This document shows positions 24,056-32,150 of a stretch of 64,000 nucleotides of DNA, in pieces. The position numbers and the translations under genes were made by a program. The notes under the pieces were generated by a model, which saw nothing but the letters and a program-made list of their open reading frames with translations, did no database searches and was not told the DNA's origin. Origin of the DNA: Phormidesmis priestleyi Ana (lineage in GTDB: Bacteria > Cyanobacteriota > Cyanobacteriia > Phormidesmidales > Phormidesmidaceae); the NCBI GenBank assembly GCA_001314865.1, contig LJZR01000015.1, forward strand, positions 62,001 through 126,000, given 5' to 3'. Each line of letters begins with the position of its first letter. Position 1 is the first letter of the stretch.

Positions 24056-26133
24056 TAGGTGTAGCAAGTCATGCCCGCTTTGTAGTTAGCCATCAGCTTT
24101 CGGGCTTCTTCAATTGTGATTTGGCCGTTTTGCAGGGCCAACTCGGAGCGCAGTCGAATCTGCTCAATCATTTGCTCAGGATCGTACTGCACCTGGGCGA
24201 GTACCTCGTCGGTGGTGTTGCCGCGAACCACATGTTCAATGGTGTAGCCCTGGTGAGATCGCGCCTTAGACGCTAAGCAAATATGGACGGTATTGGTATT
24301 GCCAAACAGGTTGTGTAAATTGCCCAGCGTCTCTTGATAGGCTCCGACTAAAAACATGCCTAAGTAGTAAGGCTCATTGGCTTTGAGCGGATGGAGTTCT
24401 AGCACGTCTTTGGTGCCTTTGGGGCCGATGAATCGGGCGATTTTGCCATCGCTGTCGCAGGTGAGGTCGGCCAGGGTTGCTCGCTGGGTGGGTTCCTCAG
24501 TCAGGCGGTGAATGGGTAGGAGGGGAAAAAGCTGCTCAATCGCCCAGCTATCTAACGCTGACTGAAATAGCGACATGTTGGCGTAGTAAATAGAGGCCAA
24601 GCTTTTTTCAAGGTGTTCTAGCTCTTCGGGGATGTAGTCTTCGTTGCGCAGGAGGGCGACGATTTTGGCGCAGCAAGCCCAGTACAGCCGCTCTACACGG
24701 GCTCGTTCAGTCAAGCGCAAGTAGCTGAAGTTAAACAGACCGGCGGCTTCTTTTTTGAACTGCACGGCGTCGTTAAAGGCTTCTTGGTAGTTTTCTGGGC
24801 TGAGTGAGGTGTATAAATCCCACAGCTCACGAATCAGGCGATGTTCGCCTTCTACATAGGGTTTGGGCGTTTCGTAGCTGGTGGCTTCGCTGGTGCCTAA
24901 GATGTCAAAAATGAGGACAGATTGGTGAGAGGCGATCGCCCGCCCGCTTTCACTCACCAGGGTCGGCATCGGAATAGCTTGCGCGCTACAGGCGTCTTTC
25001 ACCTCAGCCACAACGTCGTTGGCATAGTTTTGAATGCTGTAGTTTTTAGAGCCTTGCGAGCTGGTTTTCGAGCCGTCGTAGTCTACGCCCAATCCACCGC
25101 CTACGTCCAAGTAGCCCATGGGCGCACCTAGCTTAACCAGCTCTACATAAATTTGGCAGGCTTCACGCAGAGCGTCTTTGATGACGCTAATGGCAGAGAC
25201 CTGAGATCCAATATGAAAGTGCAGGAGCTGAAGGCAAGGCAGCATGTTAGCCGCTTCTAGCTTTTCGACAACGGTAATAATTTCAGGAATGCTCAAGCCA
25301 AATTTGGCTCTGTCGCCCGCACTTTCGCCCCAACGGCCTGACCCTTTTGCGGCCAGCTTGGCACGCACACCCAAAACGGGTTGAATACCCAACCGCTGAC
25401 TCAGCGCGATCGCGACATCGACCTCTTCAACCTGCTCCAGTACGATGATGATCTTTTGGCCCAACCGCTGGCCCAGCATCGCTGTTTCTAGGTAGGCATC
25501 ATCCTTATAGCCATTGCAAATAATCAGTGAACCCGGCGTATCAAGGCTAGCCATGGCAATCATTAGCTCAGGCTTAGTGCCTGCTTCTAGGCCAAACTGA
25601 TAGGGCTTGCCAAAGCGCGCGAGATCTTCAACGATGTGGCGCTGCTGATTGCATTTGACCGGAAAAACGCCTTGATACACACCTTCGTAGCTATAGCGGG
25701 CGATCGCCTTGGCAAAGCAGGCGTTTAACCGCTCTAGCCGATCTTCTAAAATCTCTGAAAAGCGAATGAGAATCGGTAGCTGAAAGTCTCTTTGCTTTAA
25801 CCCTTCGACGAGCTGATAAAGATCTAACGAGCCACCGCGATCGCCCTGAGGAGAGACCGTGATGTTTCCGGCTGCGTTGATTGAAAAATACGGCTCTCCC
25901 CAACCCTTAATGCGGTATAGCTCTTCGCTTTGTTCAATGCTCCATGCCTCGCGACTATTCTGTTCGTCGGGGCTGGATGCGATCGCCTCTGCCGCCAATG
26001 AAGTCTCTTCTGAGTTATCGGATGAGTTATCGGATGGATGGGTGGGTTTAGGCAAGGTGGTGCGATCGCTGGCTACTGAGCCGCCGCTTAAAGACGTAGA
26101 AATTGGCGTTGAAGGGATATAAGTAGGGCTCAC
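24040..26133 (-). CDS. speA: Biosynthetic arginine decarboxylase
   Basis: A 697-residue PLP enzyme that converts arginine to agmatine, the first step of cyanobacterial polyamine synthesis. The PLP lysine lies in GVFPVKCNQQRHIVEDLARF, followed by GLEAGTKPELMIAMA and LIICNGYKDDAYLETA; LLHFHIGSQVSAI and YLDVGGGLGVDYDGS are the phosphate-binding and substrate-site motifs. Length is slightly above E. coli SpeA owing to a Ser/Thr-rich N-terminal extension of about 60 residues that looks disordered. It is monocistronic; its 5' leader (26134-26330) is full of direct and inverted 12-bp repeats. The gene ends in a 21-bp array. Confidence 0.95.
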   Translation of the reverse strand: MSPTYIPSTPISTSLSGGSVASDRTTLPKPTHPSDNSSDNSEETSLAAEAIASSPDEQNSREAWSIEQSEELYRIKGWGEPYFSINAAGNITVSPQGDRGGSLDLYQLVEGLKQRDFQLPILIRFSEILEDRLERLNACFAKAIARYSYEGVYQGVFPVKCNQQRHIVEDLARFGKPYQFGLEAGTKPELMIAMASLDTPGSLIICNGYKDDAYLETAMLGQRLGQKIIIVLEQVEEVDVAIALSQRLGIQPVLGVRAKLAAKGSGRWGESAGDRAKFGLSIPEIITVVEKLEAANMLPCLQLLHFHIGSQVSAISVIKDALREACQIYVELVKLGAPMGYLDVGGGLGVDYDGSKTSSQGSKNYSIQNYANDVVAEVKDACSAQAIPMPTLVSESGRAIASHQSVLIFDILGTSEATSYETPKPYVEGEHRLIRELWDLYTSLSPENYQEAFNDAVQFKKEAAGLFNFSYLRLTERARVERLYWACCAKIVALLRNEDYIPEELEHLEKSLASIYYANMSLFQSALDSWAIEQLFPLLPIHRLTEEPTQRATLADLTCDSDGKIARFIGPKGTKDVLELHPLKANEPYYLGMFLVGAYQETLGNLHNLFGNTNTVHICLASKARSHQGYTIEHVVRGNTTDEVLAQVQYDPEQMIEQIRLRSELALQNGQITIEEARKLMANYKAGMTCYTYLAES

Positions 26134-26205
26134 AGATGCTCTCTCAATATGGAATAGATAATTAGGGTAATAACGCTATGGCGATAGTGTCATTCTGCCC
26201 GTCTG

Positions 26206-26322
26206 TTTGGCAACTTGTTTGACAACTGGTTTGACAACTGGTTTGACAACATAGCTTGTTTGACAAATGAAGTTGTCTGAAAAATGAGGCAGACAACTAG
26301 GCAGACAACTAGGCAGACAAGT
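26206..26322. repeat. Two 12-bp arrays with mutually inverted cores in speA leader
   Basis: TTTGACAACTGG-type units occur at 26206, 26218, 26230 and 26242; AGGCAGACAACT units at 26287, 26299 and 26311. Between them, AGTTGTCTG (26271-26279) is the exact complement of CAGACAACT (26290-26298), so at least one stable hairpin can form, with alternatives using each repeat copy. Confidence 0.88.
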
Positions 26323-26659
26323 GGATTCTCCCTTGGCCCACTATCGCGACCCTATCGCCACACCTTGTAAATTTGAAGCTTCAACCCACATAGACTTCAT
26401 ATATCTATAGAAATATATCCGTGAAAACCTGCATAGACAGGCTGATATGCTGCGCTCTATTGTCTGTAGTAACGGTAAAAAGGCCAAGGTAATGACAAGA
26501 AGACAAAGAACACCGTATTTCAGTCAGTAAAACCATATATTCTTTGTAAACTTAGCGGCTTGTAATGCCAAATCTACTGAAAAGATTGCTATTTATTTAG
26601 TTAGCCAAGGTGACTCGTTGAATGATGCCTTTGCAAAGTGATTCATCTACCTGCTCACA

Positions 26660-26692
26660 CAATACCTGGGCAATACCTGGGCAATACCCGTG
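26660..26692. repeat. 11-bp tandem array
   Basis: CAATACCTGGG is repeated at 26660 and 26671 with a diverged third copy CAATACCCGTG at 26682, upstream of the membrane-protein gene at 26743. Confidence 0.85.
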
Positions 26693-26742
26693 AAAACCAA
26701 CGTCAAAACGATGATTCAATACCTGCAATAAGCGTCCTAGCT

Positions 26743-27435
26743 ATGAGAGATTCTTCTATCCATACGGTTGATATATCTGCTGAGCCAATTTCAGCCTATC
26801 GGCCAGGGGTGGCTGCCCGTACCCGCAACTTAAGTGCTGCTATTCGGCAGTCTTTAGGCACTGATGTATTTTTGGTTTTTGTGTCGTTATTTGTCGCATT
26901 GCTGTTTAGCAGTGCGATTGGCGCGGTCATTCCACCTGCCAATTTAGACAGTCCGACAGCCTACATTCCGCCTCAGTGGCTGATTTTTGCCGTTTGCGCA
27001 CTGCCCCCTTCCGTCTGTTTGTTTTTAGATGTTCTCAGTACGGCGAGCAATCCGGCAGCACTCCCATTTGCTCGATCTAAAAGTGCCCTCACTGCAATTT
27101 ATGCGGCCCGTCTGCATTTGATGCTATTGGCGTTTTACTTCACTGCTATTTTGGCTGCGCTGTGCTGGTCTGCGCTCGCCATGCCGCTCGCCTCTAAAAT
27201 ATTTGTTTCGGCCATATTTTCTTTTGCGCTGTATTCGCTTGGCCAAAGCATTCCGTCTAAGCGCATGAGCTTTATGGTCTCTGGCATATTGTTTTTAGTC
27301 GTTCTAGTTGCGACTCAGGCATTTATTGTCATGCGGCTTGAAGCAGATGCCAGCAAGGCAAATCAGACTGTGTTAGATGAGCTTGTGCCCCCTTCTCCCG
27401 AAGAACCCCGACCCCTCGACGAAGCTGCACCCTAG
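26743..27435 (+). CDS. Membrane protein of unknown function
   Basis: A 230-residue protein from ATG 26743 (MRDSSIHTVDISAEPISAYR). After a soluble 45-residue start, four hydrophobic spans are visible: VFLVFVSLFVALLFSSAIGA, WLIFAVCALPPSVCLFLDVL, LHLMLLAFYFTAILAALCWS with ASKIFVSAIFSFALYSLG, and MSFMVSGILFLVVLVATQAF. The C-terminus is acidic and Pro-rich (PPSPEEPRPLDEAAP). I do not recognise a family. It converges on the Hsp70-family gene with only 5 bp between the stops, so antisense overlap of the transcripts is likely. Confidence 0.6.
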   Translation: MRDSSIHTVDISAEPISAYRPGVAARTRNLSAAIRQSLGTDVFLVFVSLFVALLFSSAIGAVIPPANLDSPTAYIPPQWLIFAVCALPPSVCLFLDVLSTASNPAALPFARSKSALTAIYAARLHLMLLAFYFTAILAALCWSALAMPLASKIFVSAIFSFALYSLGQSIPSKRMSFMVSGILFLVVLVATQAFIVMRLEADASKANQTVLDELVPPSPEEPRPLDEAAP

Positions 27436-27440
27436 GTCTT

Positions 27441-29072
27441 TTACTGAAGCTGTACGACTACCTGCTCGTCCATGAGTGTATTTGCAGTGAGCAGATCTTC
27501 TACGGTCATTCGTAAGAATCGTTTGTCGTCAATACTCAGCAGAATGCGAATGCGATCGCTGCCTGGGAAACCAGGAGGGGTGAGCTTGGCAATCGTGCGA
27601 GCCCCCTCTCGGTCATTGAGTGCTTTGACCGATGTATTCTCTGCGCCCTCGTCGGCAGCGCTGGTCTGACGAGTCACGAGCTGATCGCCTTCAAAGTACA
27701 CTTCGGTAGTGGTGAGGGTTTCGCCCAGTTCTCCTAAAATGAGTTCGATACTGGGCTGTTTTTCGCTAGAAGCACCCAAAAACAGTTCAATCGGCTCTGC
27801 TGTCGGGTAGGGCTGTCCTTGGGGAATCACAGGATGCCAGCCGTGAGCATTGCGACGTCGATCCCAATAGCGGATGCCGTAGCCGTGATACAAAAAGTCC
27901 TGAAGCTGAGTGTCGTGAAGGCTAAGCGCACCTTGAGAGACTGCTTCAAACGGGCGATCGCTTTTAATTTTTTCAGGCGCAAAGTAACGGGCAGCCCACT
28001 CCTGAACTGCTGGGATTTGGGCGCTACCGCCCACAAGCAGTACAGCGTCTATGTTCTGTTGAGCAATGTTTTTTCTTTGAGCTTGCTGCAATACTTGGTC
28101 AAGTCTGTGGTCTAGCCGCTCAAAGAAGCCCTGCTCTGTCAAGATTTGGTTGAAGCGATCGCGATCTAGACTCAAATCATAACTATCTAGCGTCTCTTCA
28201 TCAAAATACGCTTCTGCTGCCTGGGTTTGGCTAGAAAGTGCGATTTTTAGCTTTTCGGTGAGTCGCAGTGTGATTGCATTGATAGGCAGATTTTGGGTTT
28301 GTGCAAAATGCTCCGCTAGCCACCGGTCAATATCTGCACCGCCTAGGTTTTCACCTGCCTTAGTCACGACTTTTATCGTTTTATTCAGCACATTGCTCGA
28401 CGATTCGCGTGGCTGTCCTAGCCCTGCCTTTTGGCCCCACTTAAGCAAAAATCCCGCTGGCTTAGAGGCTTTAGCCATCCGCTGCACTAGCGAAAAGTCA
28501 AGCGTCCCGCCACCAAAATCTATCACTAGCAGCGTTCGCTGATCAGCACTGAGCTGATAGCCTAGCGCCGCTGCGGTTGGTTCGTCTATTAGCCTCACTT
28601 GCTCAATTCCCAGCGATTGGCAAGCGTCTGTGAGCCATAGCCGATAGGCTTCAAAGCTATCTACTGGCACGGTAAACACAACCGAATCTAGCTGGGGGTC
28701 TTGCACTTTCAGCTGACTGATAACCTGATGCAAAAAGCAGCTGCCCACCTGCTCGAAAGAGAGAATTTGCCCATCTAACTCTGGGATAAATCCTTGCATG
28801 GGTGCGCCGATGCCGCGCTTAAAGTTGCGAAAAAATCGCGGATCATGGGTCAGATCTAGGCCGCGATCGCGTACCGCCTGCCCTGATACTGCTTGAGTTT
28901 TTACTGCTGCTGCTGCTGCCTTCTCGATATACAGCAAGCTGGGCACCAGCGGTGGAGAGTCTTTTCCGACAGCGACCGATAAGCCTGGCAGTGAAATCGT
29001 CTCAGCTTCCTGAGTGGCTGTGTTCCAGCGGGTAATCACCGTATTGCTGGTGCCAAAATCAATTGCGTACAT
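27441..29072 (-). CDS. Hsp70-family protein (DnaK-like ATPase)
   Basis: A 543-residue protein with an actin-like ATPase fold. The start is placed at ATG 29072 (MYAIDFGTSNTVITRWNTAT, phosphate 1 loop); the longer frame would overlap the upstream membrane-protein gene. LLVIDFGGGTLDFSLVQRM is phosphate 2, and AVLLVGGSAQIPAVQEW the adenosine motif. Compared with DnaK it is about 90 residues shorter and lacks the usual lid; the C-terminal 140 residues resemble a reduced substrate-binding beta domain (VVQLQ end). It is probably a specialised chaperone or regulatory ATPase and not the general DnaK. The 182-residue membrane gene lies 44 bp upstream on the same strand. Confidence 0.82.
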   Translation of the reverse strand: MYAIDFGTSNTVITRWNTATQEAETISLPGLSVAVGKDSPPLVPSLLYIEKAAAAAVKTQAVSGQAVRDRGLDLTHDPRFFRNFKRGIGAPMQGFIPELDGQILSFEQVGSCFLHQVISQLKVQDPQLDSVVFTVPVDSFEAYRLWLTDACQSLGIEQVRLIDEPTAAALGYQLSADQRTLLVIDFGGGTLDFSLVQRMAKASKPAGFLLKWGQKAGLGQPRESSSNVLNKTIKVVTKAGENLGGADIDRWLAEHFAQTQNLPINAITLRLTEKLKIALSSQTQAAEAYFDEETLDSYDLSLDRDRFNQILTEQGFFERLDHRLDQVLQQAQRKNIAQQNIDAVLLVGGSAQIPAVQEWAARYFAPEKIKSDRPFEAVSQGALSLHDTQLQDFLYHGYGIRYWDRRRNAHGWHPVIPQGQPYPTAEPIELFLGASSEKQPSIELILGELGETLTTTEVYFEGDQLVTRQTSAADEGAENTSVKALNDREGARTIAKLTPPGFPGSDRIRILLSIDDKRFLRMTVEDLLTANTLMDEQVVVQLQ

Positions 29073-29116
29073 ATCAATGTTTGAAGCTAGATTCAAGGCG
29101 GTCTCGGTCGAATTTT

Positions 29117-29665
29117 CTACAGCAGAATCGTGATAAATCCGATAAATCCGCCGAGACAAATTCCAAAAAAGCAAGTGCTCAACACAACCGTTAGGCGACG
29201 AGCATCGCTTGTTGTTCTCATCAGCGCTGCGCTCGCCTGGGCGCTGGTAATAGCTGCTGCCGCAGTGAGCACAACCGCTAGTAGGGTTAGCATTGCCAGC
29301 CCAAAAAGGGCAACAAAAAAGCGAACATCGTCAAAACTCTGATTGCTACCGATATAGTTTGCTGCGATCGCCAACGCCACAACCAACAGCAAAGCGCCCA
29401 AATATACAAGCAGTCCCAGCTCATTCTTCCGACTGCCCGACACCATAGGACGATCCATTCCCACGGCTAGCAACACCATGCCTATCGCTGCCGGTATCCA
29501 AACCCAGAAAGGCGGCGCTGGCATCGACAGCAACAGCCCAATCAAAACGTAAACGACAAAAAGAGCCCCTATCGCCCCTACAATAGCGCCAGGCCTATTT
29601 GTCCTTTGACGCTTTATAGTAGTGCGCGGTGGTCTAGAGGAAGGTTTAGGACTCGATCCAGTCAT
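29117..29665 (-). CDS. Membrane protein upstream of Hsp70-like gene
   Basis: A 182-residue protein with a basic Pro/Arg-rich N-terminus (MTGSSPKPSSRPPRTTIKRQ) and about five short hydrophobic spans (GAIGALFVVYVLIGLLLS, VWIPAAIGMVLLAVGM, LGLLVYLGALLLVVALAIAA, FVALFGLAMLTLLAVVLTAA, VVLSTCFFGICLGGFIGFIT). I do not recognise a family. It precedes the Hsp70-like gene by 44 bp on the same strand, so the two are likely co-transcribed, and the membrane protein might recruit or be served by that ATPase; this is inference from position only. Confidence 0.65.
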   Translation of the reverse strand: MTGSSPKPSSRPPRTTIKRQRTNRPGAIVGAIGALFVVYVLIGLLLSMPAPPFWVWIPAAIGMVLLAVGMDRPMVSGSRKNELGLLVYLGALLLVVALAIAANYIGSNQSFDDVRFFVALFGLAMLTLLAVVLTAAAAITSAQASAALMRTTSDARRLTVVLSTCFFGICLGGFIGFITILL

Positions 29666-29971
29666 GGGGATTGGCTTATCGGTAGGTAATCAGTAGGTTA
29701 AAAGAGGTAGGTCAAGACAGACAGCAAACATCAGCTCTGATAAAGCCTTTTAGTGAAGCCTTTTAGTGAAGCCTTTTAATAAAGTCCTAGAGGCGTTAGA
29801 GACGAAAGAGAGAAACGAAATACTCCAAAAACCTTAAAAGAAAAGAAAAACGTACCATAAACGCAACCTCTAACTAAACAAGCGTTAAGTGTTTAATTGA
29901 TGGGTTTAAAGGAGTATAGCGGTAACAGGCCGCTGTGCAGTTTGCTGCGACTGCGCTCATTCACCGCCTAT
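29666..29971. other. Intergenic region between narM and the membrane-protein gene
   Basis: A 306-base gap between two minus-strand genes, with a 13-bp array at 29743-29781 and an AT-rich stretch at 29805-29870 likely to hold the promoter for the 29665 gene. No gene is seen; the plus-strand frame starting at 29897 is the complement of narM. Confidence 0.6.
29743..29781. repeat. 13-bp tandem array
   Basis: AAGCCTTTTAGTG at 29743 and 29756, with a third copy AAGCCTTTTAATA at 29769, about 80 bp upstream of the start of the 182-residue membrane-protein gene. Confidence 0.92.
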
Positions 29972-30442
29972 TTACTCAGTCAAACACTCAGCCAAGCCAA
30001 ATTCTTTGACAGCAGGGATAAAGTTATTGTTTTCGTGACTGGCTCGGCTGAGCTTAATCAAGGCGAACCGCTGCAATTCACTGAGCTTGGCCCACTGCTG
30101 CAAGGACAGCGGTATTCCTTGATCTTGAAACTTATCAGCAACCGATTCTGGGATAGCCGTGACATTTTTCCATGGCGGCGTGGCTAACACCTCTAGCGTT
30201 TTAGCCGGTGCGCCACTGCGTTTGGTAATTAGAGCTTGTAGCTGCTCTCGATAAGTTTGAGCGGATTCATGAGTGTCGCAAGGCCACTCAACCAACGCTT
30301 GCCGCTCAGCCATTGTCAGCAAATTCCAATGCGCCAGCTTTAGCTTGACACCACAAGTATCAAGACTGTGGCGAACGCTCATCGGAATGCAGCGTAAAGA
30401 TCCGACGAAATCTTGCTCAAACTCAAAATAAGGGGTGGCCAT
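29972..30442 (-). CDS. narM: Nitrate reductase-associated protein NarM
   Basis: A 156-residue soluble protein matching cyanobacterial NarM (nitrate reductase associated family). Landmarks are FEFEQDFVGSLRCIPMSVRH near the start, LDTCGVKLKLAHW, then PAKTLEVLATPPWK, LSLQQWAKLSELQRFALIKL and the end SHENNNFIPAVKEFGLAE. In this family it is required for activity or assembly of the molybdopterin/Fe-S nitrate reductase NarB. No narB or nitrate transporter lies in the window, so the gene is unlinked here. Upstream, two inverted repeats lie at 30449-30465 and 30471-30497. No exact GTA-N8-TAC NtcA site was found in the 200 bases upstream. Confidence 0.88.
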   Translation of the reverse strand: MATPYFEFEQDFVGSLRCIPMSVRHSLDTCGVKLKLAHWNLLTMAERQALVEWPCDTHESAQTYREQLQALITKRSGAPAKTLEVLATPPWKNVTAIPESVADKFQDQGIPLSLQQWAKLSELQRFALIKLSRASHENNNFIPAVKEFGLAECLTE

Positions 30443-30448
30443 ACCAAG

Positions 30449-30497
30449 AAAGTTTTTAAAACTTTAACCCTTAAGACATACCTTAGATATGCCTTAA
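30449..30497 (-). promoter_or_regulatory. Two inverted repeats upstream of narM
   Basis: AAAGTTTT-T-AAAACTTT (30449-30465) begins 7 bases upstream of the start codon, and TTAAG-A-CATA-CCTTAGA-TATG-C-CTTAA (30471-30497) lies just beyond it. Their symmetry suggests a protein-binding site or leader structure for narM. No match to a named operator is claimed. Confidence 0.4.
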
Positions 30498-30698
30498 ATT
30501 GCTTGACTCACTTGAAAGGTTAAGGGAGACTTAATACAACACGGAGTAGTCACTTTAGCGTCTCAATAAAAACTGTTAAGTTTTGCTGCGTTATAACTAC
30601 TCTATTTCAAGGACATTGATTACGATTAAGAGGAAATTTGATACCGCTTAAGAATTTGCTTATTGATGCTTGGCGCTTTAGCGCAATGACGATGCCCT

Positions 30699-30728
30699 AA
30701 ACAGTCATATCCCAAACAGTCATATCTT
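30699..30728. repeat. 15-bp repeat, two copies
   Basis: AAACAGTCATATCCC at 30699 and again at 30714 (with CTT at its end), in the gap between narM and the DUF2997 gene. A related 10-bp group TAGTAAACAG lies at 30777-30813. Confidence 0.85.
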
Positions 30729-30842
30729 GGATAAGGCTCTAGGCATGGCGCTACAAGCCCCTGGTAACACACCATCTAGTAAACAGTAGTAACTAGTAAA
30801 CAGTAGTAAACAGTCAGTCCCGCTGCCTTTAACGGTTGTCTT

Positions 30843-31064
30843 ATGGAAACGCTTGAATTCGTAATTTATCCCGATGGCCGAGTCAAAGAGATGGTGACCG
30901 GTGTCGTTGGCGCCTCCTGCGCCGAGGTAACTGCCGCTATTGAGGCTCAGCTAGGCGAAGTCGTCGCCCATGAAAAATCTTCTGAATACTACGCTCAGCC
31001 CGTTGTCGTTTCTGGCAATGTTTCTAGTGTCTCGCAGGCTCAGGTTTCAGCAAGCCAGTGGTAG
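30843..31064 (+). CDS. DUF2997 family small protein
   Basis: A 73-residue protein, METLEFVIYPDGRVKEMVTG, of the cyanobacterial DUF2997 type. The first 50 residues are conserved in the family (VVGASCAEVTAAIEAQLGEV, then SSEYY); the remaining tail is Val/Ser-rich and variable. Function is unknown. In many cyanobacteria DUF2997, DUF1257 (Ycf35) and a small ferredoxin lie together, and the same order is seen here within 1.3 kb, suggesting a shared process, possibly redox-linked. Confidence 0.8.
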   Translation: METLEFVIYPDGRVKEMVTGVVGASCAEVTAAIEAQLGEVVAHEKSSEYYAQPVVVSGNVSSVSQAQVSASQW

Positions 31065-31083
31065 GCGCTAATGGCATATTTTT

Positions 31084-31116
31084 TTCGGTCAGATTTCGGT
31101 CAGATTTTGGTCAGAG
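31084..31116. repeat. 11-bp tandem array
   Basis: TTCGGTCAGAT at 31084 and 31095, then a diverged TTTGGTCAGAG, 20 bp after the DUF2997 stop and before ycf35. Confidence 0.88.
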
Positions 31117-31234
31117 AGCAGATATTAATTAGAAATTGATCTACTTTCTTAGCTTTCGTATTTTCTCCTACGATTATTTTCTCCCTCACGACAGGTTAAT
31201 CACCAGCTTTTGTCTTCTTTACTCGGGTTTCAAA

Positions 31235-31627
31235 ATGTCTCACTTCAGCCAAATCAAAACTAAGCTCCGCAATCTTTCTTCCTTACAGCAAGCCTTGGAT
31301 GATGCAGGTATCCGTTGGGAAGTAGGTCCTAAGGCCGTCAGAGGCTATCAGGGCAAAACGGAAACTGCCGAGGTTGTGATTGAGCAGGCAAACGGTTATG
31401 ACCTCGGCTTTAAGCGCGATGAGCAAACGGGTGACTACCAGCTAGTTGCCGACTTACAGTACTGGCAGCAGCCTTTGTCGGTAGATGGGTTTTTAAATAA
31501 AGTGACTCAGCGCTATGCCTATCACACAGTACTGAATGAATCTGCTGGTCAAGGCTTTCAAGTATCTGAGCAAGTAGATAATAAAGACGGCTCTATTCGC
31601 TTGGTGCTTCAGCGCTGGGGTGCCTAG
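31235..31627 (+). CDS. ycf35: Ycf35 (DUF1257) protein
   Basis: A 130-residue protein starting at ATG 31235 (MSHFSQIKTKLRNLSSLQQA); the open frame extends upstream to 31136 but that part is a hydrophobic, non-family sequence. Family features: LQQALDDAGIRWEVGP, VRGYQGKTETAEVVIEQANG, DLGFKRDEQTGDYQLVADLQ, then the C-terminal VTQRYAYHTVLNES. Ycf35 is encoded in some algal plastid genomes and is widespread in cyanobacteria; its function is unknown. Positioned between DUF2997 and a ferredoxin gene on the same strand. Confidence 0.9.
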   Translation: MSHFSQIKTKLRNLSSLQQALDDAGIRWEVGPKAVRGYQGKTETAEVVIEQANGYDLGFKRDEQTGDYQLVADLQYWQQPLSVDGFLNKVTQRYAYHTVLNESAGQGFQVSEQVDNKDGSIRLVLQRWGA

Positions 31628-31697
31628 TTCAAAAAACTGGAGTTTTTCCTAGTTCAGACAGATGGACTGGCTCGAAAACATGAACTAGCTCGAAAAT

Positions 31698-32150
31698 ATG
31701 AACCCACAAGATAATCACGGCCGCTCAGGGTTAGAGCCCGAACTCGGTGGCGCGTTTAGAGACGCCCAAGCTCGTACTGGCTTAGAGCCAGAGCTGGGCG
31801 GACAATTTCGGCAATCGGGTGTCTATGTGGATGAGCTGACCTGTATTGGCTGTACGCATTGTGCTCATGTGGCTCGCAACACGTTTTACATTGAGCCTGA
31901 TTACGGTAGGGCTCGTGTGATCCGTCAGGGAGGCGATTCACAAGCGCTAATTCAAGAAGCGATAGACACCTGCCCGGTAGATTGCATTCATCAGGTAGAT
32001 TACACTGAGCTGCGTCAGTTAGAGCGTGATCGCCAACATCAGGTGATGCCAGTAGTGGGCTTTCCGGCAGACAAAGCCGTAGTCGCGGTGCAAAAGCGGA
32101 GGCTTAAAGAAAAGCTCAAGGCTAAAAACGCGCGTAAGCAAGGGATTTAA
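31698..32150 (+). CDS. 4Fe-4S ferredoxin (cyanobacterial small ferredoxin)
   Basis: A 150-residue protein with one 4Fe-4S site: CIGCTHCAHV supplies three cysteines and CPVDC the fourth. The fold region is EPDYGRARVIRQGGDSQALIQEA. The N-terminal 40 residues contain a duplicated element, SGLEPELGG followed 18 residues later by TGLEPELGG, which I believe is a family feature. The C-terminus is basic (QKRRLKEKLKAKNARKQGI). It probably transfers electrons in the stroma-like cytoplasm; the partner is unknown. It follows ycf35 by 70 bp. Its stop overlaps the stop of the opposite-strand DUF4335 gene by 4 bp. Confidence 0.85.
   Translation: MNPQDNHGRSGLEPELGGAFRDAQARTGLEPELGGQFRQSGVYVDELTCIGCTHCAHVARNTFYIEPDYGRARVIRQGGDSQALIQEAIDTCPVDCIHQVDYTELRQLERDRQHQVMPVVGFPADKAVVAVQKRRLKEKLKAKNARKQGI

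Larger units (their letters stand above)
26134..26742. other. Divergent intergenic region between speA and a membrane-protein gene
   Basis: A 609-base gap with repeats at 26206-26253, 26287-26322 and 26660-26692 and an AT-rich centre (26395-26420, TATATCTATAGAAATATA) that probably contains promoter elements. No gene is visible. The frame of the downstream gene stays open back to 26638 but without a ribosome site. Confidence 0.6.
30443..30842. other. Divergent region between narM and the DUF2997 gene
   Basis: A 400-base gap. It contains two inverted repeats next to narM, a 15-bp repeat pair (30699-30728) and a 10-bp repeat group TAGTAAACAG (30777, 30794, 30804). Both promoters should lie here. 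No coding region is visible. Confidence 0.6.

Noticed and set aside
29897-30187. Plus-strand 96-codon frame near narM
   Set aside because: It is the complement of the narM coding sequence, which has a clear family match.
30443-30640. NtcA box upstream of narM
   Set aside because: No GTA-N8-TAC was found when scanning the region; only unrelated inverted repeats are present.
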